Shown here one piece after another: positions 1 to 9,054 of a stretch of DNA of 64,000 bases. A model generated the notes under the pieces. It searched no databases. It was not told where the DNA came from and saw nothing but the letters and a program-made list of their open reading frames with translations. Position 1 is the first letter of the stretch; each line of letters begins with the position of its first letter. The translations under genes and the position numbers were made by a program. Origin of the DNA: Anaerolineae bacterium (lineage in GTDB: Bacteria > Chloroflexota > Anaerolineae > UBA4142 > SHND01); contig JADZCJ010000055.1 of the NCBI GenBank assembly GCA_020851635.1, positions 1-64,000 on the forward strand, written 5' to 3'.

Positions 1-122
1 ACTATCTTGCTGACACACCTTACATTCGCACGCATGAAGTGGACGGATTGAAGTGGACATGCTCATCCTCGCAACAGAATTTCGCTGAGTATAGCATGTT
101 CGGGAACTTATTGTTTAACGAA

Positions 123-238
123 CCCTAGTAGTGCAACAACATGAGATTGCGGCGATGAAGTTCATCGCATAGAGTATCCGGTTTTACAACTCGCGCGCCA
201 GCACTTGACTCGGCAATTTCATCATGTTGTTGCGCTAG
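123..238. repeat. Palindromic structured repeat, copy A
   Basis: This is one of three copies of a roughly 100-bp element in the window; the others are at 2511-2601 and 45270-45378, in the same orientation. Positions 133-144 pair perfectly with 222-233 (12 bp). Inside lie a hairpin 152-158/162-168 and a shorter one 172-175/189-192. The stretch from about 193 to 222, containing CCAGCACTTGACTCGG, is the best-conserved sequence between copies. It follows directly after the last gene of the glycan locus, whose stop is at 257. There is no T-run, so it is not a classical terminator. Positions 1-122 hold no gene I can support, only a short direct repeat (GAAGTGGAC, twice). Confidence 0.8.
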
Positions 239-256
239 GTATCAGTGAAAAATGCC

Positions 257-2512
257 TCAACGTCCGGACATTGAGCCGGGATCCAAGGGAGCTGCAATTA
301 CCCGATAGCCGTGCTGAGTGATGGACGGACCTTCAACAATCCAGATGTTCCGATCCGGATACGATCTCGACACTGCGATTCGAGTTTCTGCGTCCGGAGA
401 CCAGGCATAAATCGGAGCTGCGCTCGTCCAGTCCAGAGGGTTGTAAACAAGCGTCGAGGCATAATCTGGAAATTCATTCCCCTGCACCAGGACCAGTCCC
501 CCGGAGAATTGATGCTGTTCCGCCAGGCGGATAATGTCGGGACGCATCCCAAGATAGTGGTGATACTTGTCCAGAGTGCGCCAGGGGATATAGTTGACGA
601 ATGCCACGAGCGACGCCACAAGGACTGCTGCCAACACATGGGCGCCCGGACCCGTCCGTCTTGCATACGAGTCGAGTTTGGTTTGTGTCAGCTGCATGCC
701 ACGGATCGTCAACACAATGCAGGGAAGCAGAATCAAGTACCAATAGCGCGCTCCAAAGTCGGGACCACCGCTGTACCAGTAAAGACCAAACACACCTACC
801 GTTACAAGCATGACCGCGAGCAGCAGGTAATCACTGCGCTTTAGCTCGCGCGAGACGAGAAACAGCGTCAGAAACAAAAGCGACCCGATTGTCCACCCAA
901 AAAGCTCGATATTCAGAGAGAATGTATTGAGCGCCGTGTTGATGAGAGCGCCAAGCGGACTGTGTCCAGGAAGTGGCTGGAGCGCCCAGCCATACCCGCG
1001 ATTTTCGCCAAAGCCAAGATCATTCTTGCCGGGACCGAACTGTTCGTCGAGATAGGCATTCAGCGGGAAGGTCGTCGCACTGCCGGTGAGCGCAAGGTTA
1101 TAGGGCAGCACCACCGCGCCGACAAGGACGGCGCCGACGAGGAATGCCGAACCCAGGAACACACGCATGCGCCAGCCGCGAACCGTCAAGAGCCAAACCC
1201 CCAACAGCGCCGCCACAATCAAGCCATCCAGCGGACGAATCAAACTGCCCATGCCAACGAACCCGCCTGCCAGAAACGCCCAGAAAATCTGACCGCGGCG
1301 TCTAGACCATGCGACCAGAACGGCGGCTGCCAGCGCGCAGGCGAGTGTAAATGTGTGGGTCATGAAATTCATGCCCATGAACAAAAACCAGGGTGACACG
1401 CACAGAAACAGCACGACGAGACGAGCCATGCGCCGATCATACAATTCTTGAACCAAAAGATAGGCGAGCAGAGCGCATATGCCAGCCAGTACGGGGTTGA
1501 CAAGCCAGGGCACACCTAACCGAACTCCGAGCGCGAGCATTGCGGGCCATCCGGGCGGTGTCGGTATGAACCACTCGTCACCGCGAAACTGGACCAGATA
1601 TGTTCCAAATGCTGCGGGCACTTGCGGACCCGGCAAGGTCCATGCGCCTGCAGCCAAGAACCGCGCATGCAGCAGATAGGCAACCTCATCCGGCACATGC
1701 GGATGTTGTTGATAGCCAAAAATGGCGAGCAGCGCAGCGATACCTGTGACCCAGAGAGCGGCGATCCATGCAAAGCGGTCGAGTGTGCTGTGCTTGGCGG
1801 CATCCGGCACAGCCGGCTCACCCAACCAGGCATCGAACTTGAATTTCAGCGCCGCGAGCGCCCCTTCAGGCAACGCCCAAACAACGAGGACCAAATTTCC
1901 CAGACTGACCAGTTGAATCCACGCCGCACCTGCGATTTCAAAGAGATATCCGCTTGTATTTCGCGATAGCGCCGCCGTTGACAACACAAACACAAGGAAA
2001 ACGACGGCGAGCTGCCACGGGCGAAACGCATATCTCAGCCATGACCGGATAACGGTCAAACGACGCGCAAGCGCGGCGATCACGAGAACAGATTGAAAAA
2101 CGAGGAACAAGACGAGCCACGGCGATTCACGCAACACAACATCAAGCGGCTTGAGGTGCTGGTAATGAATCAGCGGTCCCGCATCCACCAGCTGTAGAGC
2201 GACGGCTTGTCCAACCAGCGCCAGAGAAATCCACGCGGCAAACCCTTTCCATGTCGTTCCTACCGCCCATGCCAGTGCCAACAGACTGACGCCGGTGACA
2301 ATCGGCAAGCAGATCGTACCCAGCGGAAATCCTTCGTAATCGCGGAAACGCGCGTCCGTGACCGCCCAAAAGAGGATTCCCAGACCAATCAGAAAAAGCG
2401 AGACCTGGAGCGCGCGCAAACCCACCCATTCGAGTCTGGAGCGACCCGTCTCGCGCAGTGCTGTATCCGATTGTGGCAGCCATGCTGCAGTCTTTAGATT
2501 CTTTTCTGACAT
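257..2512 (-). CDS. GT-C family membrane glycosyltransferase (ArnT/PMT-like)
   Basis: A 751-residue multi-pass membrane protein. About six hydrophobic segments fill the first 260 residues. A loop with Asp275-Glu276 (in HVPDEVAYL) then matches the acidic first external loop typical of GT-C enzymes, which move a sugar from a polyprenyl-phosphate carrier to a glycan or lipid outside the membrane. Many more membrane segments follow up to about residue 640, with a soluble tail. The ATG at 2510-2512 has no clear ribosome binding site and lies inside the left edge of repeat copy C. It is the last gene of the minus-strand locus and the only one with a palindromic repeat on each side. The donor and acceptor cannot be told from sequence. 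Confidence 0.8.
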   Translation of the reverse strand: MSEKNLKTAAWLPQSDTALRETGRSRLEWVGLRALQVSLFLIGLGILFWAVTDARFRDYEGFPLGTICLPIVTGVSLLALAWAVGTTWKGFAAWISLALVGQAVALQLVDAGPLIHYQHLKPLDVVLRESPWLVLFLVFQSVLVIAALARRLTVIRSWLRYAFRPWQLAVVFLVFVLSTAALSRNTSGYLFEIAGAAWIQLVSLGNLVLVVWALPEGALAALKFKFDAWLGEPAVPDAAKHSTLDRFAWIAALWVTGIAALLAIFGYQQHPHVPDEVAYLLHARFLAAGAWTLPGPQVPAAFGTYLVQFRGDEWFIPTPPGWPAMLALGVRLGVPWLVNPVLAGICALLAYLLVQELYDRRMARLVVLFLCVSPWFLFMGMNFMTHTFTLACALAAAVLVAWSRRRGQIFWAFLAGGFVGMGSLIRPLDGLIVAALLGVWLLTVRGWRMRVFLGSAFLVGAVLVGAVVLPYNLALTGSATTFPLNAYLDEQFGPGKNDLGFGENRGYGWALQPLPGHSPLGALINTALNTFSLNIELFGWTIGSLLFLTLFLVSRELKRSDYLLLAVMLVTVGVFGLYWYSGGPDFGARYWYLILLPCIVLTIRGMQLTQTKLDSYARRTGPGAHVLAAVLVASLVAFVNYIPWRTLDKYHHYLGMRPDIIRLAEQHQFSGGLVLVQGNEFPDYASTLVYNPLDWTSAAPIYAWSPDAETRIAVSRSYPDRNIWIVEGPSITQHGYRVIAAPLDPGSMSGR

Positions 2513-2601
2513 GAGAAAGCAAAGGGTTTCATCGCATCAACTATCGAGTTCTATAACTCGCACGCCAGCACCTGACCAGGCATCTTTACCATGTTGTTGC
2601 G
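2511..2601. repeat. Palindromic structured repeat, copy C (left arm degenerate)
   Basis: Aligned with copies A and B it keeps the ATGAGA core (2511-2516), the TTTCATCGCAT segment and the hairpin CGAGT (2545-2549) with ACTCG (2556-2560). It also keeps the CACGCCAGCACCTGAC block and the right outer arm ATGTTGTTGC (2591-2600). The left outer arm is replaced by the first codons of the minus-strand gene ending at 2512. The element therefore fills the gap between the last two genes of the locus. Confidence 0.75.
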
Positions 2602-4203
2602 CTAATTCAGAAATGTTGCAGCAGCCCGCTTCGAATGCCGCGTCCAAAAATAGGGGACCCACAGACCAAAGAGGAGCGCCGTCACCAACAAAAGAATCGG
2701 GAGCGGAGAAACCCCTGCGGCAAAATAATCGCCATACGTGCTCCCCATCCGTGACAGGGTCGTCAGCCAGGGTAGTTGCAGCCCCCCTGTAAAGACATGC
2801 AACAGGGGTTCCAACAAACCAAAACCGCGTTCGACATCGCGATACATGGCGAGCGACCACGAGAGGACAATCGAAAAAACGCTGATGAAATAGATGGCAA
2901 ATCGGGGCAACCGCATCAATACGACCGCTGTGGGTATAAAGAAAAAAGGAATGATCGCAGTCAGATACCGAATGCCCGTATTAAATTCCAGGCGGGTATA
3001 GTTATTGCCGCTAAAAAAGACCCATGCCGCGAGCGTCAGCCCCAAAATCGTCCCCAGCTCGAGTTTGGCAAGCACGCGACCCGGTCCGCGATCAAGAAAT
3101 GGGGCAGCAAGCCCGAGCAAGAGCAGAGGGCATGAAGTAAATAGCCCCGTGCGATAATCCACCGCTAACGTCCGGAGCAAATCGAGCTGCGGCAAGGCAT
3201 AGCCGCGATAACCCATATCGCTGTAGGCAACATTCGGCATCCAAAACTGCGCCGGCAGGAACGGATTGCCGAAACTCGCCCATTGATAAAACCAGAGCAG
3301 TCCGATGGGTCCGACCGCGCCGAGAATATATGCAATGCTCGGACGGAAAACCCCGGTCCAAGTTCCCACGCGCAGCTGTTTCAACACCCCATAGATAAAG
3401 AGACCCGCCAAAAAAATGACGCCGCTGTAATCAAACAAAAGGGCGGTCCCGCCTGCGACACCGCCAAGAAAATAGCGCACTGATAGAGCGGGTCTTGAGT
3501 TTGCGCCGGGATTCCACATTGCGACAAAACCCATAAAGGCAAAGATGCCCAGCATGAGGTTGTGATTGAGATACCCCGTGCGAAAAAAGACAGGGGTGCC
3601 AAAAGCATAGAGCAGCGCCAAGCCCAGCGCGGTCAGATCGGAAGCAAACAAAATACGCAGCGCGTAAAACATGACCACGGCGCTCAGGGCGGTGATGGGC
3701 GCCATCGCAAACACCTGCATTACAAACGCTGCCATTCCAAATTTGATGTCATAGCCGCGACGCCAGGCGGTCGCATAAAACTCGCGCGCCATGGGCCACG
3801 GCGAGCTGTAGGAAGGGGGCTCTTGCAATCCCGATGCCGCGCGTCTCTGGTTTACAATGCCAACGACGGTGTCAATTGCGGGTCGCGCAAGCGCATACGG
3901 GACCGCCGCGAGCATGGAAACGCCCGGATTATTGTTGATGTGCCAACCATATCCCGGGGTCTCGAACAAGTCCGGATGCATGTTGGCGTATTCATCCACC
4001 CGGAACGACAAATGGTCGCCAAGCGCGAGCGCCGGATAGATCTCGCGCGGAATATTTGTGGCAAAGTGCAGAGCATAAATCAGCCAGCACGTAAAAAAGA
4101 GACGCCACGCCATGCCGCGTGTTGACATCTGTCGGTGGCGCGGCACAGCCACATTTTCCACACGGGGCAAACGCACGGTATTAGAGACCCTGGTTTTTTC
4201 CAT
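2602..4203 (-). CDS. Multi-pass membrane protein, probable GT-C-like transferase
   Basis: A 533-residue protein with about ten hydrophobic segments and an early loop containing VDEY, resembling the acidic loop of GT-C transferases. I do not recognise a named family. A longer reading frame extends upstream but would overlap the small gene 4248-4493. The ATG at 4201-4203 (MEKTRV) leaves a 44-bp gap and is preferred, although no strong ribosome binding site is visible. Its position among glycosyltransferase genes suggests a role in glycan assembly at the membrane. It could also be a non-catalytic membrane component. Confidence 0.65.
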   Translation of the reverse strand: MEKTRVSNTVRLPRVENVAVPRHRQMSTRGMAWRLFFTCWLIYALHFATNIPREIYPALALGDHLSFRVDEYANMHPDLFETPGYGWHINNNPGVSMLAAVPYALARPAIDTVVGIVNQRRAASGLQEPPSYSSPWPMAREFYATAWRRGYDIKFGMAAFVMQVFAMAPITALSAVVMFYALRILFASDLTALGLALLYAFGTPVFFRTGYLNHNLMLGIFAFMGFVAMWNPGANSRPALSVRYFLGGVAGGTALLFDYSGVIFLAGLFIYGVLKQLRVGTWTGVFRPSIAYILGAVGPIGLLWFYQWASFGNPFLPAQFWMPNVAYSDMGYRGYALPQLDLLRTLAVDYRTGLFTSCPLLLLGLAAPFLDRGPGRVLAKLELGTILGLTLAAWVFFSGNNYTRLEFNTGIRYLTAIIPFFFIPTAVVLMRLPRFAIYFISVFSIVLSWSLAMYRDVERGFGLLEPLLHVFTGGLQLPWLTTLSRMGSTYGDYFAAGVSPLPILLLVTALLFGLWVPYFWTRHSKRAAATFLN

Positions 4204-4247
4204 ATCACTGCAGCTCGACAACCCGAATGCGGCGCATTGCGTTTGTC

Positions 4248-4493
4248 TTATAGAGCTTTTTGAATTGGTTCTGCAACATTCTCCGGATCCCTGGGGGACA
4301 TTGTCAGTTCGAGTGTGCGTGAAGCGGGCGGCAGACAATTCTTGATCAACAAATAGTCTTCGTAACTGATCAAAACCATCATCGGTCTGCCAAAAGTCTG
4401 GACGATAAAACGTTCGCCCCTGAATTTAACGCGTTCCATGAAATCACGCAGATACAAGCGCAAAAATGTCGCCTGGATCGTTTCCGCCTCCAT
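4248..4493 (-). CDS. Phd/YefM-like antitoxin-type small protein
   Basis: Encodes 81 residues. The central stretch, RDFMERVKFRGERF followed by GRPMMVLISYEDYLLI, matches the pattern of Phd/YefM antitoxins (a helix, a GERF/GERI turn, then GKPVAxLVSxEDYxxL). The family binds DNA as a dimer and neutralises a Doc or YoeB-type toxin through its C-terminus. The start at 4491-4493 is supported by a very strong GAGGAGG site 5 nt upstream; the frame is open further upstream but that extension lies in the end of the preceding gene. No toxin gene lies next to it, because both neighbours are glycan genes. It may be an orphan antitoxin or a repurposed regulator. Confidence 0.6.
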   Translation of the reverse strand: MEAETIQATFLRLYLRDFMERVKFRGERFIVQTFGRPMMVLISYEDYLLIKNCLPPASRTLELTMSPRDPENVAEPIQKAL

Positions 4494-4524
4494 AATTCCT
4501 CCTCGAGGTCTGCGCAGCAATGCG

Positions 4525-5952
4525 TCAGTCTTCGACAACATGAGTCTCGAAAATCTGCCGAAACGCCTGCCATTTGCAGAGGTCAAACCGACCATCGGCG
4601 TCAAGACATTTGACGGCAGAATAAGCCATATAAAGTGCGTGATGTGTATTGTCGTGCGCAAATAGACCCTGCCGCCCGAAGGTCAGCAGCCCGCCAACGC
4701 CCCCGATCAACCGGTCGAGTTCGCGAAACGGCTCTTCGTAGCATTTGCGATAGATGGGATAGGCATAGCGCAGACGGCGGGTGACAATCTGCTGGACCGG
4801 CGCTTGAATGGGTATACCCGCTTTCGCAAGCGAATCCTTGAGCAACTCACCCAATGACTCGTCAGTCATCTTCCATACGGCGTCATCCGAGGAACAGGGC
4901 AGTTCCGCACACAACACGGTCCGATTGCGGGGCCCATATCCGCCGCAGTAATTTTTTGGTTCAGACAGTCTGGTAATGGGGATAAACTCTTCAGAAAAAT
5001 AGTGTGCGTCGTATTCGCTGAAGCGGGGCTGTGCGAGCACGGCATAGATCAGAATCATGGAGCGAAATTCCAGTGAACGCGCGGCATCCAGAAGATGGCG
5101 GGGAGGACGCGGTAGCAAAAGATTGGTCAGAACCGTGAGCGGAATCGTAGACCAAACGTGATCAGCGGGAACCGAGCGCTCCTGCCCTTGATACATATAT
5201 CGAACGCCCATGATCTGAGCATCGCATGTATCCACCGCCTGAACGTCCGCGCCAAGCAAGACCTGCGCGCCGGCGCGGCGGGCGGCATAGTGATACGCTT
5301 CGGCAATTGCCCCAAAGCCAAAGCGCGGATAATAGAATCGTCCCTTGCCTGTGTTTTTCTTTGCCGAGATGCCCGATAGGGCTTTGCGAAACATTTTTGC
5401 GATCGAATTGGCGCCGACGCGCCGCTTGCCCTGTACCGGCGAGAGCTCTTCCGGGTCCAAACCCCAGATCTTGCGCGCATACGGAAAATAAAACTCGCGC
5501 GTTATAGTTTCGCCCAATCCCCCGCTCAGCACGGTGGCAAAGTTCTGTTCCTCACTTGTGCGCTTGCCATACCCCACCAATTTTTTCGCAGTATCTTGCA
5601 ATACTCCGAGACTAAACGAAGGAGACAGGTGAAACGCCAGATCGGCAGGTTTGAGCGGAAAGTGAATCCAGCGTCCTTGCAGACGAATCCTGCCGTGTCT
5701 CGGGCGGTCCATCAGGTCGTCGCCGAGCAATTCTCGGATATCTGCCAGAACCTCGGGATCACAGGAGGGATGGAGCCGATGGCTGCCAAAATCCACGGGC
5801 ATGCCGGCTACGAGATGACTGCCGGCGTTGCCGCCCACCATCGGGTTGCGCTCCAACACAACCACGTCCGCAAATTTGTGACGCGCCAGCTGATAAGCGG
5901 CTCCCAAACCTGCGGGACCGGCTCCCAAAATAACGATTTGCGGTTTTGGCAT
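4525..5952 (-). CDS. FAD-dependent amine-oxidase-like protein (UDP-galactopyranose mutase/protoporphyrinogen oxidase fold)
   Basis: A 475-residue protein that begins with a dinucleotide-binding motif (GAGPAGLGAAYQLAR, Gly10-Gly12-Gly15). This is followed by VVVLERNPMVGGNAGS, the usual second FAD contact, and VDFGSHRLHPS. This class of FAD protein in polysaccharide loci acts on nucleotide sugars or polyprenyl-linked substrates, but the substrate here is unknown. It is immediately upstream of the small antitoxin-like gene and 3 bp downstream of the ICMT-like gene, so it is probably in one transcript with that gene and the GT2 at 6524. The ATG at 5950-5952 gives the canonical N-terminus. Confidence 0.75.
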   Translation of the reverse strand: MPKPQIVILGAGPAGLGAAYQLARHKFADVVVLERNPMVGGNAGSHLVAGMPVDFGSHRLHPSCDPEVLADIRELLGDDLMDRPRHGRIRLQGRWIHFPLKPADLAFHLSPSFSLGVLQDTAKKLVGYGKRTSEEQNFATVLSGGLGETITREFYFPYARKIWGLDPEELSPVQGKRRVGANSIAKMFRKALSGISAKKNTGKGRFYYPRFGFGAIAEAYHYAARRAGAQVLLGADVQAVDTCDAQIMGVRYMYQGQERSVPADHVWSTIPLTVLTNLLLPRPPRHLLDAARSLEFRSMILIYAVLAQPRFSEYDAHYFSEEFIPITRLSEPKNYCGGYGPRNRTVLCAELPCSSDDAVWKMTDESLGELLKDSLAKAGIPIQAPVQQIVTRRLRYAYPIYRKCYEEPFRELDRLIGGVGGLLTFGRQGLFAHDNTHHALYMAYSAVKCLDADGRFDLCKWQAFRQIFETHVVED

Positions 5953-5955
5953 TGC

Positions 5956-6522
5956 TCAATACACAAAGGGAATGAATCGCTTGGTCTGCGCCTGATATGC
6001 CGCATAGCCGTCAAACGACCGGGCGAGCATTTTTTCTTCTGCGAGCGCCTGGCGCACAAAAACGGCAATCGGGATAATGGTCGCCAGCACGAGCCACGAA
6101 TTCAACGCCAGTTCCAACCCAACCAGGAGCAGACTATCACCGACATAGATTGGATGTCGCACATAACGATAGATTCCGGAATGCACAAGCGCTTGTTGAC
6201 CATGCACCTGAGCGTCTTCCAGATTTGCCCAGTTTTTTCCCAGCTGGACTCGACCCGCGATGGCGATTGCCAAGCCCGCACAATAGACCACAAAACCGAT
6301 GCGGGTCAATCCGAACGGAGTGTCCGTAATTGGAAGAATATCCAAGAACAGGGTTTGCACCAGGAGAAAAGCGAGAACGACGAGTTTGATGGCTTTGAAA
6401 GCAAATGCGGCAAGCCCGGGGCGAGCCCCCTTTGTCGTTTTCGGCGTCCCTATTTTGTAAACTTCCCAGATGATTTTATGGAGGACGAGTCCGCCAAAGA
6501 GAACAAGACGTAGTGGGTCCAT
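5956..6522 (-). CDS. Isoprenylcysteine carboxyl methyltransferase-like membrane protein
   Basis: A 188-residue integral membrane protein with four or five hydrophobic segments. The C-terminal pattern YRYVRHPIYVGDSLLL, then an E-E-K motif (ALAEEKMLARSF) and YAAYQAQTKRFIPFVY, is the SAM-binding signature of the ICMT/PEMT superfamily. Members methylate prenylcysteine, phospholipids or other membrane substrates; here a lipid-linked or hydrophobic acceptor is likely but unproven. The ATG at 6520-6522 follows the GT2 stop (6524-6526) after one base, so translational coupling is likely. A longer frame upstream is discounted because it lies inside the GT2 gene. Confidence 0.75.
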   Translation of the reverse strand: MDPLRLVLFGGLVLHKIIWEVYKIGTPKTTKGARPGLAAFAFKAIKLVVLAFLLVQTLFLDILPITDTPFGLTRIGFVVYCAGLAIAIAGRVQLGKNWANLEDAQVHGQQALVHSGIYRYVRHPIYVGDSLLLVGLELALNSWLVLATIIPIAVFVRQALAEEKMLARSFDGYAAYQAQTKRFIPFVY

Positions 6523-6523
6523 G

Positions 6524-7543
6524 TTAATCCGTGAGAACCGTGTCGCGTTGGCGCGACGGCGCGAATGGAGACGCTTCGACCACGCGCACACCATGCGATG
6601 GGACGAGCGGTCCGTTGTGCTGCGCAATCCGGCGCAGCGCGCCATCCGCAACCATGCCGATGAGCAAGAGCTGTAACCCGACGATCAGCAAAAGGACCGC
6701 CGACGTCGAGAGGACCGGCAAGACCAAAAGCTCCCAGCCAAACGTTCCGGTACGTGGATAAATCGAGACGACGTCAAACAACATCTTGACCAGCCCCAGT
6801 CCGATGCAGCCGACCGCCAAAGGCAAAAAGATTTTCATCGGCTGGAACAACATTGCCATGCGCAGGACGAGCATCATGAAATCCATAAAGTGCCGCGCCC
6901 TGATCTTGGACTGTCCGACACGGGCATAATAGTCTATCGGGTGATAGACGACCCGATAATCGTCCGCCATGAGAGCGAGGGTCGAGGTGGTTGTGAACGA
7001 AAAACGATTCGAAAGAATCGGAAAGTACTGCCGAATGCAATCGCGCCGAAAAGCGCGCAGACCCGAATTGAGATCAGGGATTTTGCGTCCCGCGATTTGG
7101 TCTGCGAGCCGGCCGAGAATCCATTTTGCCGGGCGCCGAATGAGGGGAATGTGAGAGATTTGGGTTGTGCGTGCGCCGACGACCATGTCCGCCGTCTCGA
7201 GCTTGGCAATCAAGGCGGGGATTTCGTGGGAGGGATAGGTCCCATCCGCATCGCTGATCACAATCGTGTCATAATGCGCCGCATCAATTCCCGTTTTGAG
7301 GGAAGCGCCATAGCCGCGATTTTCAAGATGGCGGAGCACCCGCGCGCCGGCTTGAATGGCATGCTCTGTGGTGTGATCATGCGAGCCATCGTCTACGACA
7401 ATGATTTCATGGGGAATTCCTTCCGCTTCGAGCACTCGGGCAATCGAATGCACCTGCGCGCCCACCGCCTGTTCCTCGTTGTATGCGGGAATGATGACGG
7501 AAACAGGCGCGGTCACGAATTGGTCTTGAAACTTTAGTTCCAT
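6524..7543 (-). CDS. GT2 glycosyltransferase with C-terminal membrane segments (DPM1/GtrB-like)
   Basis: A 339-residue protein. The N-terminal GT-A domain has VSVIIPAYNEE, VVDDGSHD and the metal-binding SDADGTYP. Two hydrophobic hairpin segments follow at about residues 237-310. This architecture is that of polyprenyl-phosphate glycosyltransferases, which load mannose, glucose or similar sugars onto a lipid carrier for the GT-C enzymes in the locus. A GGAG site sits 7 nt before the ATG at 7541-7543. It is followed by the coupled ICMT-like gene. The sugar cannot be assigned. Confidence 0.85.
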   Translation of the reverse strand: MELKFQDQFVTAPVSVIIPAYNEEQAVGAQVHSIARVLEAEGIPHEIIVVDDGSHDHTTEHAIQAGARVLRHLENRGYGASLKTGIDAAHYDTIVISDADGTYPSHEIPALIAKLETADMVVGARTTQISHIPLIRRPAKWILGRLADQIAGRKIPDLNSGLRAFRRDCIRQYFPILSNRFSFTTTSTLALMADDYRVVYHPIDYYARVGQSKIRARHFMDFMMLVLRMAMLFQPMKIFLPLAVGCIGLGLVKMLFDVVSIYPRTGTFGWELLVLPVLSTSAVLLLIVGLQLLLIGMVADGALRRIAQHNGPLVPSHGVRVVEASPFAPSRQRDTVLTD

Positions 7544-7558
7544 GAGTTTGCTCCCCGA

Positions 7559-9025
7559 CTAACGCCCGGACTGAATCGCCGTGACGTGGTCAAAGCGCGT
7601 CACCATGATTGCGCCGTCGCCGACCGTGCCGTCAAACGTCCGGACCAATTGGAATTCATTTCGCACCAGTTCCAAAATGTCGGGCGAATCCGCCGCGAGC
7701 ACATTCGGAAAAGTATAGACAAACCAGGTCCGCGAAGCCGATTCGCTCAATGCTTTGAGCTCTTTGGCATCCTCCACCACCGTCCAATTGGTTTTGTAGA
7801 ATTGAGAGGGCAGCACAGTCAGTCCTGCGGTTGTCACAACATCGCCCGGCTGCAAATTTGCTTGAATGAATGCGGACGCCGACACATAGTCTTGTTTTGG
7901 ACCATACACCATCGGGACCGAAGCTGCCGCCGCCAGCACCAGCGCCACCCCGCACACACTGCTGACCGCAAAGGGGATGGGTTCCTTCCACTTGAACACG
8001 CGCCCGGCAATCCACTGCGCGATGACGATGGTTCCCCGCACCGCCACGAGCGCCGCAAAACCGATCTCGAAAAAAAAGAAGCGGGGCCAAAGATGATGCC
8101 CAAGCGCAATTACAACACCGGCGCACAAGATGGTTGGAATGAACAAAAGTCCGAGGACAACCGGTCTGGTGCGCGCATAACTCCACAAGCCCGCGCCCAC
8201 CCCCGCCAATGCTGCCACCACCGCAATCCCGCCTCCAAAATTGAGTTGGATGCCGCTTGCCAGTTCGGCAAGGGTCCACAGGGGATTTTTCCAGGCCTGG
8301 ACCAGACTGGTTTCTTGACCCATCCCCGTGAACAGCTGGGGAAGCACGGGTAGATAGAGCAAGAGCGTAAACAAGCCCGCCAGCCCAAAACCGACAAATA
8401 GCCCGGTCCACCGCGAGCGCCATACTTGGGCGCGCCGGACCCACATGTACACGAGATAGAGCAGAAATTGAGCGACGATGACAAAGAGCATCGTAAAGTT
8501 GGTGTAGGTGCCGAGAGCAGCCGCCACGGCGTACCAGACCCAATATCTGAGCCGGGAATCATCCACCCCGCGCAGAAACAGCCAACTTGAAATCAAAGTC
8601 CAAAACAAAAGACCCGTATAGCCGCGCGCATTTTGGCTGAACCAGATGTGTTGATATGAAACGGTCAACAGCGCGGCCGCAAGCAGACTCTCCCGGACGC
8701 AGGTGACGGTGCGTCCGACAAGATACATTGCGCCAATGCTCGCCACCCCGAACATGACGGCAGGCAAGCGCAAAGCCCAGGCGCTGACGCCAAAAACCTG
8801 ATAAGAAAAGTAAGCGAGAATGGTGTATAAAAAATGCTGGTTCTCGCTTTCAAAGGTCGTGACAATGACACCCAGCGGTTGGCGGACATTAAGCATATCC
8901 GTCAGAATTTCATCCAACCACAAGCCCTGGTCCAATTTATAGAGCCGCAGTGCCGTTGCCAGAATCAGTAACGCGGCGAGGCACAGCCAGATGAGCGTAT
9001 GTTTTTGGCGCACGAGTGAATTCAT
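7559..9025 (-). CDS. GT-C family membrane glycosyltransferase (PMT_2/ArnT-like)
   Basis: A 488-residue protein. An N-terminal membrane segment is followed by GLWLDEI (Asp38-Glu39), the acidic loop of GT-C enzymes, then about ten more membrane segments. A soluble domain of about 100 residues closes the protein, beginning near YVSASAFIQANLQPGDVV, as often found in bacterial PMT_2 proteins. It lies 15 bp upstream of the GT2 gene, which could supply its polyprenyl-phosphate-sugar donor. The start ATG is at 9023-9025. Confidence 0.8.
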   Translation of the reverse strand: MNSLVRQKHTLIWLCLAALLILATALRLYKLDQGLWLDEILTDMLNVRQPLGVIVTTFESENQHFLYTILAYFSYQVFGVSAWALRLPAVMFGVASIGAMYLVGRTVTCVRESLLAAALLTVSYQHIWFSQNARGYTGLLFWTLISSWLFLRGVDDSRLRYWVWYAVAAALGTYTNFTMLFVIVAQFLLYLVYMWVRRAQVWRSRWTGLFVGFGLAGLFTLLLYLPVLPQLFTGMGQETSLVQAWKNPLWTLAELASGIQLNFGGGIAVVAALAGVGAGLWSYARTRPVVLGLLFIPTILCAGVVIALGHHLWPRFFFFEIGFAALVAVRGTIVIAQWIAGRVFKWKEPIPFAVSSVCGVALVLAAAASVPMVYGPKQDYVSASAFIQANLQPGDVVTTAGLTVLPSQFYKTNWTVVEDAKELKALSESASRTWFVYTFPNVLAADSPDILELVRNEFQLVRTFDGTVGDGAIMVTRFDHVTAIQSGR

Positions 9026-9054
9026 AAGTGTCTGTTGGGAGAAAAAAGCGCGTT

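Noticed and set aside
123-238. Calling the palindromic repeat a rho-independent terminator or insertion sequence
   Set aside because: There is no T-tract after the stem and no transposase frame; compensatory changes argue for a maintained fold.
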